Shown here piece after piece: positions 25,959 to 35,339 of a DNA stretch of 64,000 bases; position 1 is the first letter of the stretch, and the number at the start of each line of letters is the position of its first letter. This DNA comes from Candidatus Eisenbergiella merdavium. Lineage in GTDB: Bacteria > Bacillota > Clostridia > Lachnospirales > Lachnospiraceae. Below the pieces are notes generated by a model that was given only the letters and a program-made list of their open reading frames with translations, had not been told where the DNA came from and did not search any database. Location: positions 62,001 to 126,000 of the forward strand of contig DWWS01000006.1 of NCBI GenBank assembly GCA_019119595.1. The letters run 5' to 3'. The translations under genes and the position numbers were made by a program.

Positions 25959-26005
25959 AAAGAATCCGGCGATACCCGTCAAAAGAATCCGGCGCGATAC
26001 CCGTC
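25959..26005. repeat. Intergenic tandem duplication
   Basis: The unit AAAGAATCCGGCG...ATACCCGTC occurs twice in tandem (25959-25980 and 25982-26005); the second copy has two extra bases (CG). No terminator hairpin is visible here. Confidence 0.8.
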
Positions 26006-26027
26006 AAAAGCATTCGTCCGCTTTCCC

Positions 26028-27242
26028 TCACTCCGCCTGCATGCGGATGACGGAATGGCTGTAGATGTAAAAGCTTTCCTGGCTTGCGCGTTCTTCCTTT
26101 TTCATGGGCGGAAACCGGCTGTCAAACTGTTCCGCGCAGGCGGGATCGAATTGAAAGGCAGGGCTTTCCTGATAGATCCATTTTCTTCCGTCAAAAAAGC
26201 CGGGCGTCAGCTCCTTGACCAGCATGGCGGCGGGAAAGCTTCCGTCCTCTGCGCAGACCTGATATCTTGCGCAGCTTTTGAAGCCTCTGGAAACATAATT
26301 GTCGGGGCTTCCGAAGATGACGATGGCGCCAAAGCCCATCCGGCGGGCTTCCCGGAAGCTGTGCTCCAGCAGAGCCCTTCCGATTCCCCTGCGCTGGCAG
26401 TCCGGGCGGACGCTGATGGGGCCGAAGGTGAGAACCTCCCGCATATTTCCCGCTTCGTCGGTGAGCGTAGCTCTGGTGTACATGACGTTTCCAAGAAGCC
26501 TGCCGTCCTCCGCCTCCGCCACAAGATCCAGCTCGGGGATAAAATCCTTATGGCCGCGGATCAGGTGGGCCAGATAATGCTCATAGCAGCCGGGCGCATA
26601 TAGGTTCCAGAAGGCCTCCCGCGTCAGCGCCTCAACGGCGCGGTGATCCGCCTCCGTTTCCGGACGGATGAAAAGAGGGGGCTTTTCCTGGCCGCAGTAT
26701 TCCCGGCGCAGAATGGAATACCAGCTTTCGTCGCAGATCCCAAGGTTGTTGATCCCGCCGGCGCGCCGGGTGCCCTCGTAGCTCATGCCGCAGCGGCGCA
26801 TGACCTTTCCGGAGGCAGGATTGCGGGGATCGTGGCAGGCGTTGACGCAGCTTGCGCCCACTTCCTCAAAGAAGAATCGGATCACCTCCCGCAGCGCCTC
26901 GCTCATGATGCCCTGTCCCCACCAGGCTTTTCCAAGGCAGTAGCCGATGGTTGCGGATCCGGTCCGTTCGTCCATGCGGACGGCGCTGATGTTTCCGATG
27001 ACTTCCCCGGCCTCCTTCAGCTCAATGGCCCAAAGATAGAGATCAGGGGTCTGATAGCCTTTGCACCACTCCGCGATGATCTGCTCCGTAACCTGTACGT
27101 CCCGGTGCGGGGGCCAGGTGAGAAAACAGGTCACCTCCGGGTCTGAGGCCCAGTTTATGAACATGGGGCCTGCGTCCTGCGGCGTGAAGCGCCTCAGGAT
27201 CAGCCGCCCGGTTTCAATTCTGACGGTTCCTTTCTGTTCCAT
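26028..27242 (-). CDS. Fusion of two GNAT acetyltransferases
   Basis: A 404-residue protein carrying two complete GNAT folds. The N-terminal half (about residues 1-175) is RimJ-like: ETGRLILRRFTPQDA, then GYCLGKAWWGQGIMSEAL as motif A. The C-terminal half (about 185-340) is YhbS-like with SVRPDCQRRGIGRALLEHS as its motif A and ends in a 60-residue tail. Each would use acetyl-CoA; substrates are unknown. The start at 27242 follows GAGG with suitable spacing, while the ATG at 27260 lacks an SD. Such a fusion suggests two linked modifications or a pseudo-dimer. Confidence 0.82.
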   Translation of the reverse strand: MEQKGTVRIETGRLILRRFTPQDAGPMFINWASDPEVTCFLTWPPHRDVQVTEQIIAEWCKGYQTPDLYLWAIELKEAGEVIGNISAVRMDERTGSATIGYCLGKAWWGQGIMSEALREVIRFFFEEVGASCVNACHDPRNPASGKVMRRCGMSYEGTRRAGGINNLGICDESWYSILRREYCGQEKPPLFIRPETEADHRAVEALTREAFWNLYAPGCYEHYLAHLIRGHKDFIPELDLVAEAEDGRLLGNVMYTRATLTDEAGNMREVLTFGPISVRPDCQRRGIGRALLEHSFREARRMGFGAIVIFGSPDNYVSRGFKSCARYQVCAEDGSFPAAMLVKELTPGFFDGRKWIYQESPAFQFDPACAEQFDSRFPPMKKEERASQESFYIYSHSVIRMQAE

Positions 27243-27344
27243 AAGCTTTTTCCTCATCACTGATCTTTCATTTTGATTTATGGGAATAAGGTATAAAAAT
27301 CCGCCGCGTTTGTCAAGGACGGCTGTGTGCGAAAGCGCCCTTCA

Positions 27345-27374
27345 TTGACAGAAGCCGCGGCCGGATGCTATGAT
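27345..27374 (+). promoter_or_regulatory. Strong promoter for the membrane-protein/acyltransferase operon
   Basis: TTGACA (27345-27350), 18 bases, TATGAT (27369-27374), with TGC before the -10 box. The start codon of the next gene is at 27431. Confidence 0.8.
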
Positions 27375-27430
27375 TGAGTAGCGAAAAAGCGTGTACCGGA
27401 AGTTTACATACATCGGATGAGGGGACTGGA

Positions 27431-29690
27431 ATGGGGCAGAGAATGGAGGAAAGCGGTAAAAGGAAGGATAAAAAGAGCGTAAGCCTGCCGCGGAGGCTGG
27501 CAGTCCTTGCCGGAGCCGTTTTTCTTTTTGAGATTTTGATTGGAAATTATTCCTCTGTCAGAAGCCTTTTTTATCAGGAAACAGACCTGACGGACCGGCT
27601 GGAGGTGACGTGGGAAGCGGATGCGCCGGAGGGAGACGGAGCCGCGAAGCGGCTGACGGCGGTGATAGACGGGCTGGACATGCGGATCGACAACCTGCAT
27701 TTTGATCTGGAAATGCCAAAGGACGCGGTGGTGTCCATATCCATCAGCCTGGTCGACGAAGGGAACCGGTATCCCTATCCTCTTCCGGTGATGGAGGCGG
27801 CGGGACGGTATCCCTCCACCTGTTATACGAACCTGTACCCTTATGGAAAGGTGCACAGCCTGGAGATCGTGATGGAGGCGCAGGAGGACGGAGGGCTGCT
27901 TTTGCCCGAGTCTGTCTGGGAGGGGCCGGAGAGCGCGTCCGCAGTGCGGGCGGAGGGCTTTGCGTTTGACGGACTTCGGGCGAATGTGCGGCGGCCCTTC
28001 GTGCTGGTGCTTCCAAGGATGCTTTTGCTGTTTGGTATAGGAGCCTTCTGGCTGCTTTCGGGAGAAAAAAGCGGCGTTTACCGCGTCCGCTTCCGGGCGG
28101 ATAGCCGCAGGCAGAATCTGGCAACGGCAGGCTTTCTCGGGGCTTTTCTGCTGCTTGGTCTTGTTCTGGCGCTTTCCAACAGAGCCTGCGTGGAATCGCC
28201 CTGGGAGCATCATCAGCAGTACAGGCAGCTCGCTTCCGCCATTCTGGACGGGCATGTGTGGGTGGGGCGGCAGCCGGAGCTTCTGGAGCTTTCAAACCCG
28301 TATGATACCTCTTACCTGCTGGCGCAGGAGATCCCCTATCTGGCGGATTATGCCTACTACGGGGGAAATTATTACGTTTATTTCGGGATCGTGCCCGAGC
28401 TGCTTTTTTATCTGCCGTGCCTGGCGCTGACGGGCAGGGCGTTCCCCAATTTCCTCGCGGTTTATTTTGCCTTTGCCGGCTTTGCGGTTTCCGTATTCGG
28501 GCTTTACCGGGAAGCCGTAAAAAGATGGTTTCCGGATATTTCTTATGTGCTCTATCTGACGGCGGCGTGCGTGACGCTCACCTTCGGAAGCTTTGTCTAT
28601 CTCGTGGCGCGGCCCGATCTGTACCATGTGCCGCTGATGACGGCGAACATGTTCACGGCGGCCGGTCTCTGGCTGTGGCTGTGCGGGCTGAACCGGAAGA
28701 AAAGAAGGACGGCCTTCTTTTTCGCGGGCTCTCTGTGCATGGCTCTGGTGGCCGGCTGCAGGCCCCAGATGCTCCTGTTTTCCGCGGTGGCGCTGCCGCT
28801 GTTTATACCGTTGTTTGCTCCGTTTCCTGTATCGCTGTCGGCGCTGCTTCCCGCGCCGCTGTCAGCGCGTCGATCCTCCGGAAGCTTCCTGGAAAAAAGG
28901 AGCATGAAGGGGGACGGCCTGCCTGGTAAAAGAGGCGGCGGCGCTGCTTCTGCCTTATGCGGCTGTTGCGGCGGGAATCCTGTTCTATAACGGACTGCGT
29001 TTTTCCTCGCCCTTTGATTTCGGCGCGGCCTACAGCCTGACGAACAACGACATGACGCACAGGGGAACGAACCTGAGCCGGATCCTGTACGGCATATACG
29101 CCTTTTTCCTGCAGCCTGCCAGGTATGAGGGAGTCTTTCCCTTCCTGACGGCCAACGGCCTGGAAAACAATTATATGGGAAAAATGGTGTCGGAATTTCT
29201 GTTCGGCGGGATTCTGGCGAGCCAGTCGGTCTGCTGGTGCCTGGCGCTTCTGCCCGCCTGCCGGAAAAAAATTGCGGGGGCGGCGGACAAAACCTCCGGA
29301 GCCGGGGAAAACAACAGGACCGGAAAGGAGCTTTTGGGGCTTCTGGCGTGCGCCCTTGCCGCTTCCGTGATCATCGTGGGCTTTGACGCCAATGCGGCGG
29401 GAATCCTGCAGCGGTATACGGCGGACGCCGCCTTCGGGGTCGCGCTGTCCTCCTGCTTTGTGCTGCTCGCGCTGTTTGACGGGATGCAGAGGGAGCGGAA
29501 TACGGAGCGGATACAGGAGCAGAAAGAGCGGGGAGCGGCGCGCAGGTACGGGCTTATTTTCCTGCGGGCGGCCCTTCTGCAGCACGCCCTGTATGCGTTT
29601 CTGATCGTATTCGCCTGCGGGGACAGCGTCAATCTGAAAAATTACGGGAGGCTTCTGTATTATGGGGCAAAACGGCTGTTCCAGATCTGA
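27431..29690 (+). pseudogene. Polytopic membrane protein, frameshifted at a G5 tract
   Basis: One gene read in two frames. The first frame (27431-28990) gives a membrane segment, an extracellular domain (about residues 45-190) and then seven or so membrane helices. It loses its hydrophobic pattern after 28907. The continuing protein lies in another frame, open from 28908 to 29690 (LVKEAAALLLPYAAVAAGIL, then FGAAYSLTNNDMTHRG). Removing one G from GGGGG at 28909-28913 joins them without a stop. Causes could be a real mutation, slippage-based switching or sequencing error. The function is unknown, probably envelope-related. GAGGGGA is the SD. Confidence 0.75.
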
Positions 29691-30732
29691 AAAGGGAAAA
29701 AGGGGCAAGGAGGGCGGACTGTTCAGCCGTCAGGCCTCCCATGCGCTGCGGGGGCTCGCCATCCTGATGGTGATGGCCTCCCATTATGGAGAATGGTATG
29801 CGGGGGCCATCGGGCTTCCGGCGCTTTCCCAGCTGCTCATGGGGCTTGGAAGGTACGGCGTGGATATTTTTTTCCTGATGTCGGGCTACGGGCTTGCGAA
29901 AAGCGCTTCGGTGAAAAGGCCGGGCTGCGCTTTCTGGATCAGGCGTCTGCGGAGCACCTATCTGCCCTATCTCATCCTGGCGGGAATCATTGAGATCTGC
30001 GCGGGCGGCGTATATTCTGCCGGGCGGATCGTCAATTATCTGCTGGCGCAGGAATACTGGTTCATTTTTAATATCATGATATTTTACCTGGCCTTTTTCC
30101 TCTGCTTTCAGGCAAAACGGTTCCGGATCGCGGCACTTTCGTTTATGACCGCAGCCTTTTCCGCCTGGCTGAGCGGGATGGGGCGCCAGGATTTCTGGTA
30201 TGTTTCCAATCTGGCCTTCCCTCTTGGAGCGGCGCTGGGGCTGTATGAGAAAAGGCTGCTGGAATGGGGAAGGAAAAATCGGCTGCCTGCCGCAGCATTT
30301 GGCATCCTGCTGAGCATTTTGTGCGTTTTCCTGATCCCGGCGGCGATGAAGGAGCGGACGCTGCTTCTGCAGACGGGAGGCAGGGGACGGCTGCAGCTTC
30401 TTTCCAATACGCTTTTTGCCCTTTGGATCGGAATGTTTTTCTGTCTGAAGGGATGGGGAGATGAAAGAAAAAAGCTTCCGGAAACGGCGGGGGCGCCTGG
30501 GCGTGCCGTCTGCCGCTTTCTGGGATTCTTTGGGAAAAATTCCCTGTATCTGTATCTGCTGCATGCCTTCCTGTATTATCAGGTGGTGAACCGGCTGAGC
30601 CTGGGAACGCCGGGCGGATTTGCCGCCGCCCTGGGAAGCGCCGTGCTCGGCGCGGGACTGTTTTCCCTGCTCTGGGAGTGGCTGTGGAAATGGGTGGACA
30701 GAGCGGCTCCCCAAAGGCGGCGGGGCGGCTGA
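29662..30732 (+). CDS. Acyltransferase family 3 membrane protein
   Basis: A 356-residue protein with about ten membrane helices. ALRGLAILMVMASHY contains the catalytic-type His of the AT3 family, FFLMSGYGLA follows, and LYLYLLHAFLYY is the conserved late motif. AT3 proteins O-acetylate or succinylate cell-surface polysaccharides across the membrane. It overlaps the frameshifted gene by 29 bases, so its translation may depend on ribosomes reaching that gene's true end; no separate promoter is seen. Confidence 0.85.
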   Translation: MGQNGCSRSEKGKRGKEGGLFSRQASHALRGLAILMVMASHYGEWYAGAIGLPALSQLLMGLGRYGVDIFFLMSGYGLAKSASVKRPGCAFWIRRLRSTYLPYLILAGIIEICAGGVYSAGRIVNYLLAQEYWFIFNIMIFYLAFFLCFQAKRFRIAALSFMTAAFSAWLSGMGRQDFWYVSNLAFPLGAALGLYEKRLLEWGRKNRLPAAAFGILLSILCVFLIPAAMKERTLLLQTGGRGRLQLLSNTLFALWIGMFFCLKGWGDERKKLPETAGAPGRAVCRFLGFFGKNSLYLYLLHAFLYYQVVNRLSLGTPGGFAAALGSAVLGAGLFSLLWEWLWKWVDRAAPQRRRGG

Positions 30733-30781
30733 GCATGTGCGGCGTGTGATGCGCGCAGGAGGAAGAAAGAGGATAATGAGG

Positions 30782-31840
30782 ATGAAGAAAAAAGGAAAGA
30801 TAACGAGGGCGCTTTTCTCACTGCTCGCCGCGCTGCTGCTTGTGTGGGGCCAGGGAACGCAGAGCAGGGTCTGCGCGGCTCCGGGGACAGGGGAGCAGAC
30901 GGCAGCGGCGGTTCCGGATCAGGAAGCAGCGGAGATTCCGAATCAGGGGGCAGCGGCGGCCCCGGATCAGATGACAGCAGTAGTTCCGGATCAGGCGGCA
31001 GCAACAGCTTCTGACCAGGCGGCAGCAGCCGTTTCCGCTCAGACGGGAACCGCGATGCAGGCCGTGGCTGCGGTGAACGTGCGGACGGGCCCCGGAGCAC
31101 AGTGGCAGAGCATCGGCGTGCTTTTGCCGGGACAGACGGTCCTGGTCATCGGAGAGGATCCGTCCGGCTGGAGAGTGATCGATTTTGGCGGCATGAGCGG
31201 TTATGTGAACGGCACGTATCTGGCGCCTGCGGAAGCGGCTTCGGCCCCGGAAGCCGCCGCGCCTGCGGTTTTCGGAGCGGGGGTGGTATTCATCGGCGAT
31301 TCCCGTTTCGTTCAGATGGAGGAAGCGGTGGGAGAAAATCCCTGTGTATGGATCGCGGAAAGCGGCAAGGGCCTGGACTGGTTTGAGGAAAAGGGGGTAC
31401 AGCGGGCGGATGCGGTGATCGGTACGGGAACCAGGGTGCTGATCAACCTTGGGGTGAACGATGTGAGAAACATCGACCGCTATATTTCTTTTTTCAACCG
31501 GAAGGCGGCGGAATGGACGATGCGGGGAGCTACGGTATACTATGCTTCGGTCAATCCTGTATGGACCAATCCCTATGTGACGAAGGAGCAGGTCGAGGCG
31601 TTCAACCGGAAGCTTCGGGCGAACCTTTCTCCCGGTATCCTGTGGATCGACAGCTATTCCTGGATGCAGGCCGCAGGGCTTCGGATCGTGGACGGACTTC
31701 ATTATGACGATACGACCTACCGGAACCTGTACGCCTATTATCTGACGGAGGGAATGAGCGGTGCGGTTCCCGCAGGCGCGCCGGCAGCCCTGCCCGCCCA
31801 GGCTGCGGCTCAGCCTGGGCGGGCGGAAGCGGTGGAGTGA
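30782..31840 (+). CDS. Secreted SGNH-hydrolase-like protein with SH3b domain
   Basis: A 352-residue protein: signal peptide (residues 1-33), five 8-residue PDQxAAxx repeats (45-84), a bacterial SH3 domain (about 98-145, AVNVRTGPG to GYVNGTYL) and an SGNH-like hydrolase domain. The nucleophile is Ser174 in FIGDSRF, the oxyanion Asn is in NLGVNDV, and the Asp-His pair is Asp304/His307 in VDGLHY. It may remove O-acyl groups from wall polysaccharide, which would balance the acyltransferase just upstream. Starts at 30776 and 30782 are both possible; GAGG is better spaced for 30782. Confidence 0.78.
   Translation: MKKKGKITRALFSLLAALLLVWGQGTQSRVCAAPGTGEQTAAAVPDQEAAEIPNQGAAAAPDQMTAVVPDQAAATASDQAAAAVSAQTGTAMQAVAAVNVRTGPGAQWQSIGVLLPGQTVLVIGEDPSGWRVIDFGGMSGYVNGTYLAPAEAASAPEAAAPAVFGAGVVFIGDSRFVQMEEAVGENPCVWIAESGKGLDWFEEKGVQRADAVIGTGTRVLINLGVNDVRNIDRYISFFNRKAAEWTMRGATVYYASVNPVWTNPYVTKEQVEAFNRKLRANLSPGILWIDSYSWMQAAGLRIVDGLHYDDTTYRNLYAYYLTEGMSGAVPAGAPAALPAQAAAQPGRAEAVE
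30914..31033 (+). repeat. 24-bp coding minisatellite, five units
   Basis: Five imperfect 24-bp units in the SGNH gene encode PDQEAAEI, PNQGAAAA, PDQMTAVV, PDQAAATA and SDQAAAAV. Whole-unit gain or loss would change linker length while keeping the frame. Confidence 0.85.
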
Positions 31841-31928
31841 CGGGAAGGACGAAAGCGGCGAAAACGACGAAATCAGCAAAAATACTGAAAACAGAGAAAA
31901 CGACGGAAACGGAAGGTACGTGAGGACG

Positions 31929-33539
31929 ATGGAGACGAAGAAAAACGATGGGGCAGAAAACGCGGCAGAAGGCCTTCTGCTGCCGGGAACGGTTCTTTTT
32001 TTCTGCCTGCTTGCCCTGTGCATGCAGGGGATTCCTGCGCTGGCAGCCATCCCGGAGGAGGTGAAGCGGGGAAGCTTTGCCGTCCTGTTCTTTCTGCTGC
32101 TGGCTGCCGCCGTCTTTGGGGCTGTGACCGGAAAGATCCCGGAAAGGGAAATGGTTTTCCTGATCGTGTGTCTGTCCATGCTGCTGCGCTGCGCCTATGT
32201 GATCCTATCCGGCCTGTATGAGCGCCAGCATGATCTTGGCGTCTATACCGGCATCGGGGATGAGCAGGTGAATCCGGGACATTTGGGCTATATTGAGTTT
32301 ATCTACAAATTCCGGAAGCTGCCGGATATGAATCCGTATGAGCTTTTTTCCTATTACCATCCGCCGCTGCATTATGTGATTTCCGGGTTGTGGCTGATCC
32401 TTCTGACAGGGGCGGGCATGGCGGAGGGGCCGGCTTTTGAAAGCCTGCAGGTGCTTCCCCTTCTGTATTCCGGGCTGTTTCTGCTGGTATGCCTTCAGGT
32501 TCTTAAGCTGCTTGGCGCGCGGGGCAAGGGGCTGTACGCCGGACTGTTCCTGTGCGGGCTGCATCCCTCCCTCATGTATCTGGCCGGGAGCGTGAATAAC
32601 GATATGCTTTCCACGCTGCTGACCGCCTGCAGCATCTGGCTCTGTCTGCTGTGGATCCGGAAAAAAACGCTTCCGCTTCTGCTTGCGCTGGCGCTTTCGA
32701 TTGGGCTTGGGCTGCTCTGCAAGATCAATACGGCGGTGATCGCCCTTCCCGTGGCGCTTGTGTTTCTGATGGATCTTGCAGGCGTCCTTCGCGGGGAGGG
32801 CCGCGTGGGAAGGGAGACCTGGAAGACGCTTCGCAATTACGCGTTGTTCGGGATCACCTCGGGCGTCGTGGGTCTGTCCTGGATCGCGAGAAACCTGATC
32901 CTGTTTTCCGTAAAGCCCGGCATCTCCTCTGCCACGCCGGAGTCCGTCATGTATACGGGGGCGTACGGTCTGTGGCAGCGCATTGGGCTTCCAGCGGCGG
33001 CGGACTGGAATTTTCAGTTCCCCTTCCATGGGATCAGCGCAGAATCCTGCTGCAACACCTGGGTGATCCTGTTTCAGACGGCGCTGTTTGCGGAGGAATA
33101 TCCGGCGGGGCTGGCTGCGTTTCCCATGCTTCTGTGCCGGACGGCGTTTGTGCTCTCCATTCTGGCAGCGATAGCCTGCGCCCTCCTTTTTGCCGCGGTC
33201 TGGCGGAAAAAAACTCTGCTGGCAGTGGGAGAGGCGAAGGGAAAGCAGCCGGGAGCGCTGCTTCGTTCCCGGGCGCTGCAGGAAAGCAGCTTTCTTGGAA
33301 CGGGGTATCTGGCTTTTCTCTTCAGCTTTGTCCTCTTTACCGTCAAGTATCCCTATACCTGCAGCAGTGATTTCCGTTATATCGTGATCTGCCTTCTGTA
33401 TATGGGGGCTGGAATGGCGGAAAGCGCTGCGCTGTTCCCAACAGGGCGTTTCGCCCGGATCGGGGGAGCCGTCCGGGCGCTGACCTGCGCTGCGGTGGCG
33501 GCGGCCGCCTGTGCCGTTGTGGTCTGGCAGCGCTGGTAG
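31929..33539 (+). CDS. GT-C-fold glycosyltransferase-like membrane protein
   Basis: A 536-residue protein with eleven or so membrane helices. After the second helix, ERQHDLGVYTG and FRKLPDMNPYELFSYYHPPLHY form the kind of acidic first extracellular loop and HPPL-containing second motif seen in PMT/ArnT-like GT-C enzymes that use polyprenyl-phosphate sugars. It probably adds a sugar on the outer face of the membrane. GTG 31920 is an alternative start. A terminator follows 50 bases after the stop, ending the operon that begins at 27431. Confidence 0.7.
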   Translation: METKKNDGAENAAEGLLLPGTVLFFCLLALCMQGIPALAAIPEEVKRGSFAVLFFLLLAAAVFGAVTGKIPEREMVFLIVCLSMLLRCAYVILSGLYERQHDLGVYTGIGDEQVNPGHLGYIEFIYKFRKLPDMNPYELFSYYHPPLHYVISGLWLILLTGAGMAEGPAFESLQVLPLLYSGLFLLVCLQVLKLLGARGKGLYAGLFLCGLHPSLMYLAGSVNNDMLSTLLTACSIWLCLLWIRKKTLPLLLALALSIGLGLLCKINTAVIALPVALVFLMDLAGVLRGEGRVGRETWKTLRNYALFGITSGVVGLSWIARNLILFSVKPGISSATPESVMYTGAYGLWQRIGLPAAADWNFQFPFHGISAESCCNTWVILFQTALFAEEYPAGLAAFPMLLCRTAFVLSILAAIACALLFAAVWRKKTLLAVGEAKGKQPGALLRSRALQESSFLGTGYLAFLFSFVLFTVKYPYTCSSDFRYIVICLLYMGAGMAESAALFPTGRFARIGGAVRALTCAAVAAAACAVVVWQRW

Positions 33540-33589
33540 GCGGGACATGGCGTTTCAAGTGAAAAAGGAAAAATGAAAAAGGAAAAATG

Positions 33590-33629
33590 AAAGGGCCTTC
33601 TGACCGGAAGAATCAGAGGGTCTTTTTTT
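33590..33629 (+). terminator. Terminator of the envelope operon
   Basis: A 14-bp stem (33590-33603 with 33613-33626) and T run. Just upstream AAAAAGGAAAAATG is present twice in tandem (33563-33590). Confidence 0.85.
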
Positions 33630-33730
33630 ATGCAGAAAAGAAGGCGGCTGCCTTTGTCGGTTTTCTGAAACGTGTCTGTAAAATTTTTTTAAAAGAATAT
33701 ACTATTAAAAAAACGGTGCCATATATTACC

Positions 33731-33758
33731 TTTACAAATAAATATTTTCTGATAAAAT
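33731..33758 (+). promoter_or_regulatory. Promoter of the Spo0A-C protein gene
   Basis: TTTACA (33731-33736), 16 bases, TAAAAT (33753-33758) within an AT-rich stretch, 65 bases before the start codon. Confidence 0.55.
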
Positions 33759-33822
33759 ATCTCATGAGGATAAATTGTATACACAAAAGTGTTGTATGCT
33801 CTTTTATGAGAGGAGAGGTCAT

Positions 33823-34317
33823 ATGAGTTTGATGTGGGTATCGGTAACGGAATGTAGTCAGTCGCATATTTATCATCTTACCCAGATGATAAAAGAGGAC
33901 GAGGATCTGCGGATCATATTGTCCTCCGGAACGCCCTATATGGACGAAAGAGGAGACGGAGGACTGATGTATAAGGATATGGAAAGAGTGCTGTCCATGC
34001 TCGGCATTCCCTCTCATTTGAAGGGATACCGGTATCTGAAAACAGCCGTTGATCTGTGCATTCAGAGCATGGAGGAGCTGGATGGCGTGACAAAGCGGCT
34101 TTATCCGGATATTGCCAGAACGCATCAGACATCTGCGGAGACAGTAGAGCATGCGATCAGACATGCCATTGAAGCGGCGTGGCAGAGAGGGGATGAAAGA
34201 ACGCAGAAAATGCTGTTCGGCTACAGCCATGCGGAGGGCAGAAGGCCGACCAATTCGGAATTTATTACCAGGCTGACGGATTATTTCAGGGATAGGAACG
34301 GAAAATATCTTTCCTAA
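33823..34317 (+). CDS. Stand-alone Spo0A C-terminal-domain protein
   Basis: A 164-residue protein without a receiver domain. Residues 60-160 follow the Spo0A DNA-binding domain: MLGIPSHLKGYRYLKTAVDL, then TSAETVEHAIRHAIEAAWQRG (recognition helix area) and PTNSEFITRLTDYF. Full-length Spo0A is about 265 residues, so this is a phosphorylation-independent relative. It could compete for 0A boxes or regulate its own set of genes. AGGAGAGG gives the SD. It is a single-gene unit with its own promoter in AT-rich DNA. Confidence 0.85.
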   Translation: MSLMWVSVTECSQSHIYHLTQMIKEDEDLRIILSSGTPYMDERGDGGLMYKDMERVLSMLGIPSHLKGYRYLKTAVDLCIQSMEELDGVTKRLYPDIARTHQTSAETVEHAIRHAIEAAWQRGDERTQKMLFGYSHAEGRRPTNSEFITRLTDYFRDRNGKYLS

Positions 34318-34425
34318 AGAGGCTGTCTGAGATAAAATAAGGGGGCAGGGAAGCCTGCCGGCAGCGGCAAGCGCTTGAAACGCCGTCTGTCAGAGACAGC
34401 AGAAAAGGAGAGGTTTGATAGAAGG

Positions 34426-35252
34426 ATGAAAGCAGCAGATCGGATCCCCCTGGAAGGGCTCTATAATACAAGAGATCTGGGAGGCATCGAAGCATCGGAC
34501 GGGCGCCGGATCCGCCCGCACAGACTGATCCGCAGCGGCCAGCTTTTCGGCATGACGGAGGGCGACGTCAGGGTGCTGACGGAAGGCTACGGCCTGAAAA
34601 CCGTGGTGGATTTCAGAACGCAGAGGGAGAAGGAGGAGAGTCCGGATCCCGCCCTGAAGGGAGTGGATCATCTGGAGATTCCCATACTGGACGAGCTGTC
34701 TGTAGGGATAACCAGGGATCGGGAATCGGAAAAGGGAATGCTGAAGCTTCTGACAGAGAGGCTGGACAGCGGAGTGGACGCAGCGGCGGAATACATGCAG
34801 GGACTGTACAGGAGTATGGTGAAGCAGGAATATTGCCGCAGGCAGTACCGCCGCTTTTTTGACGTTCTGTTAAAACAGGAGGAGGGCGCGGTGCTGTGGC
34901 ACTGCAGCGCCGGAAAGGACAGGGCGGGCGTGGGAACGGCCTACCTGCTGTGGGCGCTGGGCGTTCCGGATGAGACGGTCTATGAGGATTACAGGAAGGT
35001 GAATGAGCTTACCCGGGGGGGGCGGTGGAAGCGGAGCTTTCCCGGATCAGAGAAAGGGTTCCCGACGAAAGGCTCCTGGAATGTCTGCGCCGTCTGATGC
35101 AGGTGCAGGATTCCTATCTGAGAAGCGTGCAGGATGAGATCATGGAGGATTACGGAAGCCTGGACGCGTTTTTTGCGCGGGAAATGGGACTGGATGAGGG
35201 CGCAAGGCTGCGCCTGCGGGAAAAGTATCTGGAAACGAAAGCCGGAGGCTGA
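34426..35252 (+). pseudogene. Tyrosine/serine protein phosphatase, frameshifted at a G8 tract
   Basis: The N-terminal part (34426-35097) carries the PTP family layout: NTRDLGGI, VVDFRTQREKEE and the catalytic P-loop HCSAGKDRAG with Cys160 and Arg166. After GGGGGGGG (35015-35022) the frame is lost and a stop comes at 35097. Restoring one G reads on as VEAELSRIRERVPDERLLE to 35252, the helical C-terminus expected for this family. The catalytic core is complete in the short product, so it may still be active. ATG 34426 is used; the SD AAGGAGAGG is 12 bases upstream. Confidence 0.8.
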
Positions 35253-35266
35253 CAAATGCCTCCGGC
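35241..35266 (+). terminator. Hairpin at the end of the phosphatase gene
   Basis: GCCGGAGGC (35241-35249) pairs with GCCTCCGGC (35258-35266) around the stop codon. Only a short pyrimidine run (CTTCT) follows, so termination may be partial. Confidence 0.45.
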
Positions 35267-35339
35267 CTTCTGGGGGGGAGCCCCCTGCTTCACGGATCTT
35301 TCCCTTATTGGAAAAGCCTGCAGGGCGCGGCATTGAGGA

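Noticed and set aside
30620-30781. N-terminal extension of the SGNH protein overlapping the acyltransferase gene
   Set aside because: It would bury the signal peptide, and the SD for 30776/30782 is clear.
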